From the NCBI RefSeq assembly GCF_027942865.1, contig NC_134522.1, positions 8,831,849-8,895,848 of the forward strand: a stretch of DNA of 64,000 bases, in the 5' to 3' direction. The notes beneath the pieces are model-generated. The model was not told where the DNA came from, ran no database searches, and saw only the letters and a list, made by a program, of their open reading frames with translations. The translations under genes and the position numbers were made by a program. Shown here one piece after another: positions 18,715 to 42,324 of the stretch. The stretch is from Odontesthes bonariensis (lineage: Eukaryota > Chordata > Actinopteri > Atheriniformes > Atherinopsidae). The stretch's first letter is position 1; every line of letters begins with the position of its first letter.

Positions 18715-19322
18715 CTGGGGGGTCTGTGTCGTGCAGCTCCTGGGTTCTCCCTGCAGGTGGGGCGCGCCCCCTTTGTCCTGTGTCTCGGGGGTGGGGGGCG
18801 TGCGTCTTACCCTCGGCGGGGTTGCGATGCAGGTGTGAGGGGCCGGGGTGCTTACCCTCCCCCTACCCTCCGTACCATACCCGCTGGGCCGCTGGTTTAC
18901 TCAGGATGTCCTGCTCGGTGTCTTTCCTGGATTCTCATGCCCTGGCAGGGTCTATCTGGGCTACACGGTTCCTGCTGGGATTGGGGGGCAATCCAGAGCA
19001 CTGGTGGAGGTGCGTGGCACTGGGCCAACACACCAGCACCAGCTGTGACTCAGCCTGTCACTGGCTGTGGTCACTGGTTGATGCTGAGTCAGTGTTGAAG
19101 GTCAACATCACTGCTTTATATCTGACTGCTGGCTTTATCTTTCGGTGGATAAGTGGGTTACTTACAGACCACAACATAAACTTCCACACATTCATCTATA
19201 CGCACCACAATACACCTTATACACACACCTGTCTTTGTCTATTTTTCTGTCTATTGTCTTTTAATTCACCTTAAATTGCCTTCTGTACGAATTGTGCTCT
19301 ACAAATAAAATTGCCTTGCCTT
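18715..19322 (+). repeat. GC-rich retroelement copy with LINE-type 3' end
   Basis: A GC-rich block at about 18720-19010 stands out sharply from AT-rich flanks. It passes into a segment that ends in GTGCTCTACAAATAAAATTG followed by a short CCTTG tail. That tail is a typical fish LINE/SINE 3' end, so the whole is best read as one non-LTR or LINE-mobilised copy. Overlapping ORFs of 138 and 182 codons inside it show no known protein similarity. Confidence 0.55.
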
Positions 19323-19978
19323 TATCTGTCCTGTCCTTTTGTGTGCCACTGTCGGCGATTCTTGGCCTCTCTGACTAAATCAAGGTTTTTTGAATTAATA
19401 AAGCTTGTTAGATTAGATGGTCAAAGAGGGCCGGTGAAGGACACACTCACCATGCACAAGAAAAAAATGCAAGATTAAATTGCATATATAAGAAAAATTG
19501 TTTCTTGCCAGACCTTGGCATCAACCATTGATATGTCTGCAGGCAGTGGGGGAAAAAAATAGAAATTTTTTTCTACCTGTAATCAAATTGTGAACCCAAC
19601 AGTTTTAACTGAGTTTTGTGATACCTAAAGATTCACACACCTGATAATTACTGGCCAGGAGAAACATCTTTTTGTCGCAACTTGCGAAAGGAGGAAGCAC
19701 GAACAGAGTTAACTAAATTACATTAAAGGTCCTGTGTGTATCGTTCAGGTTTTAAGTTGATGGCAGTTTATAGTGCCACAAGATGTCACTATATCATATC
19801 CATTTGGCCTTTAACATAATTAAGAGCATCTGAAATAGTCATAGCATCATCTTCAGTTTTAGGATGCTCAATAAAAGGGGATTTGGGTTCAAACTCCATC
19901 CTGTTTAATCTTAACCTTTGTGTGACTGAATGTTGGTATTGGCAGTGGTAGAACAAGCACTAAAAACCTCACTAATAA

Positions 19979-20534
19979 AGGCTCGTGTATACTTCGCAGC
20001 AGTGTGTCGCAGTGAGCTTGTCGCAGACACGACGCAGTTATTTTTCATTTATGCCTTGAAGTGCTGTCTGCGCTATGTTAATCCCACGCCACAACGCAAG
20101 AGGGACAATCACGAACAAGCTAGGATTGTGGGAGTTACGGTTACGGAGGTCATTCAACAACAATGGCGACTGGACGAATGCGCACTTTGATTGAGATGCA
20201 GCTGATCGATCTAGAAATAGAAGAAATATTGCTACTACTGGAGCTGGCAGAGAGGCGAAAGAATCGTCACGGTTAGCACGGTTAGCGTCAGCCGGTTAGC
20301 AAACCGGAAATACGCATAGTGTAGAGCGGATGTAGAGTTGACCAATCAGAGGCCTCCTTTCTCTCCTCCCTGCGGCGATGTCTGCGGCACTGTCTGCGGT
20401 GAGTTACAATTTTGAGGAGGTGCACCAGAGTGTCTGTGTAGTGTCTGCGTAGTGTCTGCGTAAGGGGCGGGGGCATGTCTGCGTTAACTGCGACACACAC
20501 GCAGACGACCTGGTTTCCGACCATAAATCAGGCT
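19979..20534 (+). mobile_element. Non-autonomous PIF/Harbinger-like element
   Basis: The left end reads AGGCTCGTGTATACTTCG. The right end, reverse-complemented, reads AGCCTGATTTATGGTCGG. These are imperfect inverted repeats of the PIF/Harbinger type, and both are flanked by TAA, the expected 3-bp target duplication. Inside, a 37-codon ORF at 20163-20276 (starting MATGRMRTLIEMQL) resembles the first residues of HARBI1-like proteins. The right half carries repeats of TGTCTGCGTAG. The transposase body is absent. Confidence 0.6.
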
Positions 20535-20543
20535 TAAAGGGAG

Positions 20544-21622
20544 CAGGTCATTTAGGCCATTGGCGTTTAGGCCGCAGTCGTTTAGGCCCCCCTGCAGTCG
20601 TTTAGGCCAGGCTACCTGAGCAGCTGAAATCTTTATTATTGTACATTCGTTATTATAAGATATAAGTCAGCTCTACTGGTCTGTCTGGGTAGCCTACATA
20701 TCTATGGTAAATATTGGCCATGTTTATTTTGCAGTTATTCATAGGATATAAACATTAAACATTAAAACACACACAAGCGCACGAAAGACGCTTAAGAGAA
20801 CTGCGAGTTGCTTGGAAATTGGAAGAGGAGATGCAAAACTGCCAACAAACGTTGTGTGAAAATAAACCACATGCACACATTCGTTGGACAATAATGCTGT
20901 AGCCCAATCATTTAGAAGCCCGTTTGGCGGTTTGTGAGAATTAAAATAGTGATTTAGGCTATAAGATAAGCATCCGCATTGCCATCAAAAGGGTGACTGA
21001 TCTGAAACCACCACATTCGCTGGACAATAGGCCTAATTATTAATAATAATTAGTTATTTAGAAGCCCGTTTGCGAGATGGGACGTGGTTGATACACGTGA
21101 ACACAAATTCACTAAATATGTGGTTGTTTTACAGTTATTCGTAGGCCTATATATTCTGCTTAAATTGTATTTTATTTGAAATATTACTGTCATACTATTG
21201 TCCAACGAATGTGGTGGTTTCAGATCAGTCACCCTTTTGATGGCATATCTTATAAATCACTATTTTAATTCTCACAAACCGCGCGAATCTAACGGGCTTC
21301 TAAATAATTACAGCATTATTGTCCAATGAATGTGACAATGCGGATGATTATTTCCACAATTTTATGAATTTATAAATCACCATTTATTAAATAAAAAAAA
21401 CGTTTCCACACTAAAGTTGGTTATTAAATAATTTACCATAGATATGTAGGCTACCCAGACAGACCAGTAGAGCTGACTTATATCTTATAATAACGAATGT
21501 ACAATAATAAAGATTTCAGCTGCTCAGGTAGCCTGGCCTAAACGACTGCTCCCCGTGGCCTGAACCACTCCTCTGTCGGCCTAAACGACTGCGGCCTAAA
21601 CGCCAATGGCTTAAACGACCTG
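20544..21622. mobile_element. Fold-back (long inverted repeat) element, 1.08 kb
   Basis: The element begins CAGGTCATTTAGGCC and ends with its complement (GGCTTAAACGACCTG). Outer arms of about 180 bp (20544-20720 and 21430-21622) match almost perfectly apart from a small insertion. A second inner pair of arms (about 20877-21030 and 21185-21340) also match. Each end has repeated CGTTTAGGCC motifs. There is no protein-coding potential. It resembles a MITE or fold-back DNA transposon, but the superfamily is unknown because no convincing target duplication is visible. Confidence 0.75.
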
Positions 21623-21918
21623 TATCCCTACTAAACACCTGACATTAAAAAAAATAGTCAAAAATAAGGTACTGGATTCCTTTTCTTATTTAAAGTAACC
21701 AGTAAAAGAGGGAGGCTTATTATCAGTACGTCTGAGGAAATAAAACATTTTCAAATTCCAATTTTCATTAGAAAAATGACATAAAGTGCTAATAAAAATA
21801 CAGTTTAAGTAGCTAACTAGTAAGCAGTATCTGTTCCGGTGTGTTGCAGCCTAAATCTTAAACCCATACGTTAGGATGGAGACTTTGTGGTGTTCAGCTG
21901 TGTTTGGCAAGAGTTTGA

Positions 21919-23211
21919 TCAGTTTTTATTCTGCTCGAGCTCTAAGCGTTTTTGCCTCTGGTGAAACTTGAAGAACTTGTTGAAGATGTTTGTGATGGGC
22001 ATGGCCACAATCAGCAGCCCGCAGAGGATGCACAGAGTTCCTATCAGTCGCCCAGCTACAGTGACTGGGAACGTGTCCCCATAGCCCACTGTGGTCATGC
22101 TAATAGTGGCCCACCACCAGCCGATGGGGATCGTCTGCAGCTCCGACTCTTCAGATTCTTTCTCGACAAAGTAAATGAGAGAAGAAAACAAGGATACGCC
22201 CATAGAGAGGAAGAGCACCAGCTGCCCCATTTCACGGGAGCTGTGTCGCAGTGTGGCACCAAGAGAGCGAAGGCCAGCTGAGTGGCGAGCCAGCTTCAAA
22301 ATACGAAACACTCGCATCAAACGCAAGATCTGAACCACTTTGCCGACATTCTCCAGGTCTGCATTATCTTCCGGGTTCATTTTGTCGCAGATTAAGGTGA
22401 CGTAGAAGGGTATGATTGATAACAAGTCAATAAGATTAAGAGGACTGAGCAAGAACTTCTTGGCTGAGGGTGCAACTGCCAAACGGAGAACAAACTCTGC
22501 AGAGAAGAACAGGACACAGAGGTTCTCAAAGAAAGCCAGCACGGGGTTCTCAATGGGCTTTTCATCAGAATCCACCTGATTAAATTCTGGCATGCTGTTC
22601 AAGCACATGGCTACGATGGAGACGATGACCACACTCATAGATACCACAGCCAACACTTTGGCTGTGGTGGAGAAACCAGGATTCTCGAGTTGAAGCCAAA
22701 TATTTCTGCGGACATTTGCACACCAGGAGCCTTCAAACACTTCAAAGTCGTCCTCCAAAGCTGACAGCTCCTCGACAGAAGAGCCCAAGCTGCTGAGCTG
22801 CTGGTCTTCACTAGTCTGATCCAGGCCTGTCCAAGCATGCTCCATCAGCTCCAGGAATCTGTTGCTGCAGCACAAGTCCAGGTGACGCTCCTTGATGCCC
22901 CAGTACTCGATCTCCTGGAAAAACGAGATGACGCACAAGCCATCCACCAAATGGATTTTCCCCGTCAGGTAAAAGTTGAGAACGTAAGAAAAAAAACTAG
23001 GGCTGCGGTCAAAGTAGTACTCCATGTCGGAGGGACTGAAGTCGTCGCAGAGCTCCAGGATGGCTTCTTTGGAGCTGCAGCACATGAGACGACCGAGACG
23101 TGTCTGTGGGAATCGCTTCAGTACAGTTTGATCCATGCGTTGCCTGTATCCTCCCACATTGACATTCATGAAGCAATCATCGGGCTGACGAAGGATCTGG
23201 CCATACACCAT
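21919..23211 (-). CDS. kcns3: Voltage-gated K+ channel modifier subunit Kv9.3 (KCNS3-like)
   Basis: This is an electrically silent Kv subunit that co-assembles with Kv2 channels and alters their gating in the plasma membrane. It is a single coding exon of 430 aa. I start at MVYGQILRQPDD because the 29 codons before it straddle a splice acceptor at 23271-23272. It has an N-terminal T1 tetramerisation domain (NVNVGGYRQRMDQ onward) and six membrane segments. S4 carries a positive ladder (LRLMRVFRILKLARHS), the pore reads TTVGYGDT (GYG at about 376-378), and S6 has MPIT in place of the Kv PVP motif, typical of silent subunits. The C-terminus stops shortly after S6, about 60 residues short of human KCNS3 (491 aa). 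Linkage with WDR35 and MATN3 supports KCNS3. KCNS1 or KCNS2 are less likely. Confidence 0.9.
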   Translation of the reverse strand: MVYGQILRQPDDCFMNVNVGGYRQRMDQTVLKRFPQTRLGRLMCCSSKEAILELCDDFSPSDMEYYFDRSPSFFSYVLNFYLTGKIHLVDGLCVISFFQEIEYWGIKERHLDLCCSNRFLELMEHAWTGLDQTSEDQQLSSLGSSVEELSALEDDFEVFEGSWCANVRRNIWLQLENPGFSTTAKVLAVVSMSVVIVSIVAMCLNSMPEFNQVDSDEKPIENPVLAFFENLCVLFFSAEFVLRLAVAPSAKKFLLSPLNLIDLLSIIPFYVTLICDKMNPEDNADLENVGKVVQILRLMRVFRILKLARHSAGLRSLGATLRHSSREMGQLVLFLSMGVSLFSSLIYFVEKESEESELQTIPIGWWWATISMTTVGYGDTFPVTVAGRLIGTLCILCGLLIVAMPITNIFNKFFKFHQRQKRLELEQNKN

Positions 23212-23269
23212 GATGAAGCTGCTGTTTACCTTTCGGTTATACTCGCTGACAATCTCAGAGGCTTCGCTA

Positions 23270-23947
23270 CCTGAACACAGGCAAAATGTAACTTGCACAC
23301 CCCAGTTTCTTGTCTGTCATTTGATCACATTGAGGAGCTTTACATCAGTCCCATCGAGTCTCAGGTTTCATCTGGGTTCCTGTGACACCCTGCAGTGAAC
23401 AGTGTCAGCATTACTTACAAAGGAGTCTTTACTGACAATGGAGAAATATACATTTTCTTACATTCGTGGTGCAATTTCTATCTTTTAGACATTATGTTGG
23501 TATATTGGAAGGTATATAACAGAATGTAAAAAAACAACAGAAATGAGTTTTGGCTTGGCCAAAAACAAAAGGTTCAGGGCATAAAATTAGTCCTATCCAA
23601 TGAATTGTTCTCCACCTTTAATGTGCGGGTAATATTTTACACTTCAACAACGAATGCAGAGGGCAGGTCAATGCTAACTCCTGTGTAGCTCTAACGTGCA
23701 GCAGCGGCTTTTTTTGCATTACACTTGGTGGCATTTTAAACTCCAGTGAAAGACAAGGTCAGATTGGACATGTTTCTGCACCATTTAAGTGCTGCAGACT
23801 CATCAACTTCATACCTCTGATTGATATCACTCTGCTTGAAAATGATCTATAATCAAAAGTAAAACAATAATTCCTCTATAAGAGAATGTTTCCAGATAAC
23901 ACATTCAGTGACACGGACACTTAACAAGACGGGAGCGGCTGCTTACC
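23270..23947 (-). other. kcns3: kcns3 5'-UTR intron and non-coding first exon junction
   Basis: On the minus strand a strong donor (CCAG|GTAAGC) ends an exon at 23947. A strong acceptor (TTGCCTGTGTTCAG|G) starts the coding exon at 23270. This implies a non-coding first exon upstream of 23947 and an intron of about 0.68 kb (23271-23946). The arrangement is inferred from the splice motifs only. Confidence 0.5.
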
Positions 23948-24379
23948 TGGCCATGTGTTGTTGTGTTGTGCGGCTCTGCTCAGTCCAGAGTGGAGAACAG
24001 TGCTGCATGCGGTGGAGTGAGAGGCGTCTGTGAGTCCTGCGCAGGTCGGGATGCAGTTTCTCACAGGCAGGCACAGCCTCCTCTAACAGGCTGTTAGAAC
24101 ATGTTTAAACTTTAATGCATAATGTGTCATCAGTTAAGGGTGCAGCAGTCTTACTAAGGTGTTTCCTCACTGTATATATATTTCTTGACATATATAGCTC
24201 TTGAGCTTCTTCTTTTGGGACTGATTGTTGTTCTTCATTTGATTTCACATCAATGTTGATATTTTCAGTGACGTTTGGCTTTGGTTGCACTGTTTGTTGT
24301 GAAATAAAGATCTGTCAGTGTCTACATATTTACACAAATCTATCTATCTCTATGATACAGTTGTCGTCAGATGCAAAAG

Positions 24380-24716
24380 AGAATGATAAAACCAAAAAAA
24401 AAACGGAACTCCAAAGGCAACAACGTTTCAGCTAACACTTTTCAAAATTCAACAGAAAGCAGACAATCCAAAAGCAAAAGAGAAAACACAGAAGAACGAG
24501 CAGAGAATAGCAGCACGGATAAATAAAACGAGAAAACAGATAATACAGGAACAAAAAGAAAAAGAAATTCTGAAAAAAGCATTTTAGCAAAATCTGAAAC
24601 AGAAAACAACAGAAAACTAAACGAGACACATAAACTAGCAGGAAAAAAGACCGCAGGAGTAAAAATAACAAGAAAAACAGAAAATACAACATTTAAAAAC
24701 AGAAAAATAAACATTT
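24380..24716 (+). repeat. A-rich, T-poor low-complexity tract
   Basis: Over about 340 bp the plus strand is dominated by A with interspersed G and C and remarkably few T, built from loose variants of ACAGAAAA. The antisense reading frames give long Phe/Leu-rich ORFs that are a by-product of composition. Confidence 0.7.
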
Positions 24717-24759
24717 TTCTGTTGTTTTCCCCTTTTTTTTCAGGGAGGGTCGAGGTTCA

Positions 24760-25935
24760 TGTCATGTTTTCATCTCCAAAATACAGTTTGTCCATCTATC
24801 TATCTCTAGATCCTTCTACCTGTCTAAATACAACATTATGACAAGGATTAAAGGATGTGATGTGCCTCTGATCGATTTTAATGCGGCTCAGCAGCACTAT
24901 TGATTAATGTGTAAACATTAAAAAAATCTGAAGCAAAGATCAAAGTAAAAAAAAAGTACCCGTGAGCCTGTATGTGTTAATCAGAGCGTGATGAGGAAGG
25001 GGAAGAGTACACAGAGTGGGAGGATGTACAAGATCTAATCTAATCTACTACAAGTAATACTTAAAAAGTTAGTACTCCTGGTGACTGGAGATGTGCATGT
25101 TGAAACATTTAGATATGGAGCATGGACTGTATGGTATGGAGAACTATTTTTAAGTACACACACAGGAGAGCAGTAAGTGCATCAACAGCAACTTGATGGT
25201 GGGGTAGACGCATCAAAGCTTGATGAAACTCTGTAATCCCTTATGGGAATTTAAAAGAAGAAAATGTCAGAGCAAAGACAGAATAATTAATAGTTGCTTC
25301 ACATAAACATTAACTAACACATGACAAGAGAAGCTGCAGTGGAACATGGAGGAGTCCTACAGCCTGAAGATTCCAATGCAGGTTTAAAATCTCTGAAACA
25401 TAGAGCCCAAACAACAAAAGAAACTTTATAGAGCGAATGCTTCTAGCGGAGCCTGTTCATTGATGTCATTTCTTAACGGTAGATGGCAGAAGCTGACTGT
25501 GATATGACATGAAAGTCTGATACAACGCACAGTGGAGGAGCCGTTAGGATACCCGATGGTTTGACTTTAAATTTAGCGACATTATTCCCTGAAACCACTG
25601 CCGTTTCATTTTTTGGCTACGAAAAAGGTTGATGTTCATTGTTTTCCAAACCTTCTTAATTCAGGACAACATAAAGAGCTAGAACAAAAAAAAAAAAAAG
25701 ATGGCTTCATCTCTATCTTCCACTGGCTGTTCATGCAGAGTCTTTTCCTACCTGTTATGGCTGCTCTCAGGTGATGTTCTCAGTAAACACTGCTGATATT
25801 GTGAGCATGCAAAGCTACTTCTACAGGAACCTGTGGGTAAAAATGGGGTGAAAATTATGTTGAGTTTTCAGCATCATGTACGACAGTTGACAATGCAGCG
25901 AAAAAACAATAAACAATAAAATAAGCAGACATTTC
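24760..25935. other. Interval between kcns3 and wdr35
   Basis: I see no gene in this AT-rich sequence. In human a small TPR gene (TTC32) lies near WDR35, but I found no trace of it here. Confidence 0.4.
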
Positions 25936-25955
25936 AAATGCGCTTAATTGTTAAG

Positions 25956-25961
25956 TTTATT
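25956..25961 (-). terminator. Candidate wdr35 polyadenylation signal
   Basis: TTTATT on the plus strand is AATAAA on the minus strand, about 350 bp beyond the wdr35 stop. Another lies near 26015. Confidence 0.4.
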
Positions 25962-26311
25962 CAACCGTCGACTTCAATGTAAAAATAGTTACAAAGTTGT
26001 AATATTGACACAATTTATTTACAATATTCAAGGTTAAAGCAATATGATTATTTAATGAAGACAAACTATTTGAACACATTGTTTTTGTTTACAACCACGT
26101 AGCTGCCTCGTAAGGAGTTAAAAACCCAACATTTGAGGAACATTTAGCATGAAACAAGACGGCTGCTTCCACCAGTGAATCGTTTTCTGTTCACGTTTTC
26201 TACAAATTAACTCGGATATAAAGAATATATAAAGAATGTGCGCTGAAACGCTTTGAAACTTCCTTTTGTGTCTGTAATGATGTGCTCCTGGGAAACTGGA
26301 GGTGCAGCGCT

Positions 26312-39535
<13,224 letters not shown>

Positions 39536-39903
39536 GGTGGTGGTGATAGCAGATCTGTCAGTCCAAGAATAACGGCTTACCGCGTAATTATCCTAATTAA
39601 CTCCAGATTACAAAAAGCAAACACTGGTAATGAATCTAAGCCGTTAAAACAAGGAAACATTTCCGACGTACATCACGAGGCCTTGATATGAATGTGGCGT
39701 TTACGTTAGCCTGGACCGTTAGCTTAGCTTATTTAGCTTTAACTATCGATACGAAGCCAAACACGCTGATAATGTCATAGATTCACATACTCAAAGTCTG
39801 ATTTAATGTTCAAAAACATTAGCTACACCATTGCAAAACTGTTTAAATACGACGTTTCACTCCTTGAGTTGTCAGGCTAAAGTAGAGGTTGCAGCTTTCC
39901 TCC

Positions 39904-39918
39904 GTCTCCCGTGGTAAC
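39904..39918 (+). promoter_or_regulatory. X-box-like RFX binding site
   Basis: GTCTCC-CGT-GGTAAC fits the X-box GTNRCC(0-3)RGYAAC with one mismatch in the left half and a perfect right half. It lies about 370 bp upstream of the wdr35 ATG. RFX factors are the known master regulators of ciliary genes, including IFT genes. Confidence 0.45.
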
Positions 39919-39924
39919 CATAAA

Positions 39925-39931
39925 CCGGAAG
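39925..39931 (+). promoter_or_regulatory. ETS-type site (CCGGAAG)
   Basis: A CCGGAAG core 6 bp from the X-box-like site. It is common at transcription starts of broadly expressed genes. Confidence 0.35.
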
Positions 39932-40204
39932 CGTTGAGAGCGATCTCCCCTGGTTCTTGTAGTTTTTTCTTGTAAACTCCAACAGTCAGTATAATTTTTG
40001 CCTCCATGCTGAATAGTTATTAATTACGTTTTTATTCAGGACTCCAGTTTTTGGGAAGAACAAGCACAAATTTTATTTAACTATATTTCATTTAACACCT
40101 TTCCACACAAAATTTAGCACACACAAATAATCAACTTGTGATCTCAAGATAATTGCTTAGAAATAAATAATTACAGGAAAGCTGCTCTTGGCTTTGAAAG
40201 TGCA

Positions 40205-40855
40205 CTGTGTGTTCTTTAAAGTTTATTTGTGATGAAACTGGACGAATGGAGGACAAAAAAAGAAGTGTAAGACTTTTTACATCAGATGAACGATATGTGA
40301 AAGTGATGTCATTAAGAAATGAAGTGAGAGATGCATCTGGACCTTCAGTTGATCCATCTACTGTTGGCCCAAGCCTCATCAGAAATGGGCTCCATGGAAG
40401 GGTGGCTGTCAGGAAGCCGTTCTTAAGGAAGGGAAACAGGGAGAAAAGGCTGAGCTGTGCCAAATGACACTAGAGGCGGACTGAAAATCAGTGGCAGCAG
40501 GTCTGATGGAGGGATGAATCCTCCCCAGAGCCCGGACCTCAACATTATTGAAGCAGTGTGGGATCATCTTGACAGAGAAGGGAACAGCTTTCTAGAACTG
40601 TTCCGAAAGACTGCTTAAAGAAATGACAAGAAAGCTTATCAAACAGGATTCAGGTAGTGTTGAAGAATAAATGTGCTCAGACCAAATACTGACTTTCAAG
40701 CTTGTTAAATTTGTACAAATGCAGCTTTTATGTTATATACTGTATAACCGTTTATGTTTTCACACATTTCAATAAATCTCTGCACCCATTTCCTGCTTTC
40801 AGGGAAATATAAAGAAAAGACATCTGTCTCAAGATACTCTCAGGCTCCCTGTATA
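40205..40855 (+). mobile_element. Tc1/mariner copy A, internally deleted
   Basis: The plus strand encodes transposase pieces. First comes an N-terminal DNA-binding part (MEDKKRSVRLFTSDERYVKV onward). It then jumps to [20 protein letters not shown], which contains the Glu of the DDE triad. The middle catalytic part is missing. The right end (CTCCCTGTA) resembles the terminal repeat of the related copy at 46581-47530. The left boundary is approximate. Confidence 0.8.
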
Positions 40856-40984
40856 GGTTAACTAACCTGTTTGTAAGCCTAAAAAAAATCACAAGTAAGC
40901 TAATTTGTCAGTCTACTGACTTCTTCTCAGATGAAAACATTTCAGAATATATTCAGATATTATGTGGACCATCATTTCAATAAC

Positions 40985-40990
40985 TTTATT
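40985..40990 (-). terminator. Candidate matn3 polyadenylation signal
   Basis: TTTATT on the plus strand (AATAAA on the minus strand) about 1.3 kb beyond the matn3 stop. Another lies near 41060. Which one is used cannot be told from sequence. Confidence 0.3.
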
Positions 40991-41854
40991 AAGTTGCGTG
41001 CTAAATCATACTACAAACAGACAATTCAATAGATGTGTATAGTCCATCGTTTCATGATATTTATTTCACATGTGCAGTTATTTCCACTTAGAACATATAC
41101 AGTTGTCTTCTTATACAAAGGCACTAAAATATATCATGCACATGCAGCTACACATAAAGACCATGTCTATAACAGAGAGAGAAAATACAGTACATGTGTG
41201 TAAACCTGCTGTGTAACAATAATACTCTAAGTTCTTAAAACTTTGCATTAAAAAAAAAAAGTCTGTAATGGCCAGGACTGCAGCTAAGTCTTGCCAAGTG
41301 TCACCGTTAAGTCGTTTCTGAACTCTGTGAACTGTTTCTCCTCCCTGCCAAAATAATTATACCTGCTTGTAGTAAACAAATCAGTAATAACCGATCAGAG
41401 TTGCGTAATAGATTTAAAAAATATATTTCTTGTGTCAAAGACAAGGATTATAGTAATTCAGTGTGACGTAACATGCTTGTTGGATCAGTTTTAGTGCAGC
41501 CCTTGCTATAATGTTGCAATCTGACATCAACAACAACGCTCTTGTTGTATAAAAGATTAGCTGCTGTGCTATTGCTATGGATGGAGACTTTGTGTTATAC
41601 AATGTAACTGCACAGTTAAAAAAATGTTTGCAAAGCAGTGAACAAGAGGGCATTGCAACACCAGCACACTCTAAAGAAAGGAAAACCATCATGAAATTGT
41701 AAATTCAGTCTGTTAAATGAATAGTTTTCATAGCTTTGCTGTTTACATTCCCAAATCATCTGACTAATTATGAATCTGAATTCAGTTACTAAACCTTTTA
41801 GGTGGAAAAACAGGTCTTTAATTTTTTTAATCATATAGGTAGATGTAAACATTT

Positions 41855-42020
41855 ATCAAATCAAATCAAAATCAAATCAAATTTATTTGTATAGCACATT
41901 TCATGTACAAACAGTTCAAAGTGCTTTACATAAAATAAAAGCATTGCAGCAGGGAGTGCAAGAAGCATTAAAAATACATAAAATAATATAAAGAGAAACA
42001 AATAAAATCATTTAAATGAA
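41855..42020 (-). repeat. LINE-type 3' tail with (ATTTG)n end (minus orientation)
   Basis: Reverse-complemented, this reads TTTTATGTAAAGCACTTTGA, then GTGCTATACAAATAAATTTG, and ends in repeats of ATTTG. This is the standard 3' end of a teleost non-LTR element. It lies in the presumed matn3 3' UTR or just beyond it. Confidence 0.6.
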
Positions 42021-42324
42021 TGTAAAATCAGACAACAGTCTAGATAAGTTAAAAGATATTTCATGCATAGACACATGAGAAAAGAAATGTTTTTAACCTG
42101 GTTACATTTTAAGTCTCTCTGTCAAGAGCAGCCTAAGCTATGAATGCAGGTTCATGATAAAAACAACACATCTACCACCAGTATATTGCATAAAAATTTG
42201 ACACTGTTTACATTTTTACTCCAAAATGAAGAGATTTGTGGATTACAAATTGTGACTTCGTCTGGTTGATTACACTGGATGCACTGAAAATCTGGAAATT
42301 TGTCTTTGGGTTGCATCAGAGTCC

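Larger units (their letters stand above)
39536..39960 (-). promoter_or_regulatory. wdr35: wdr35 promoter and 5' UTR region
   Basis: This is non-coding sequence upstream of the 24-nt first coding exon. It contains an X-box-like RFX site (39904-39918) and an ETS core (CCGGAAG, 39925-39931), a pairing typical of TATA-less ciliary or housekeeping promoters. The start site is not determined. Confidence 0.45.

Noticed and set aside
23212-23298. Upstream in-frame ATG of kcns3 adding 29 residues
   Set aside because: The extension crosses a strong splice acceptor at 23271-23272 and has no counterpart in KCNS proteins.
24432-24714. Leu/Phe-rich minus-strand ORFs resembling a membrane protein
   Set aside because: They arise from an A-rich low-complexity tract and have no conserved pattern.
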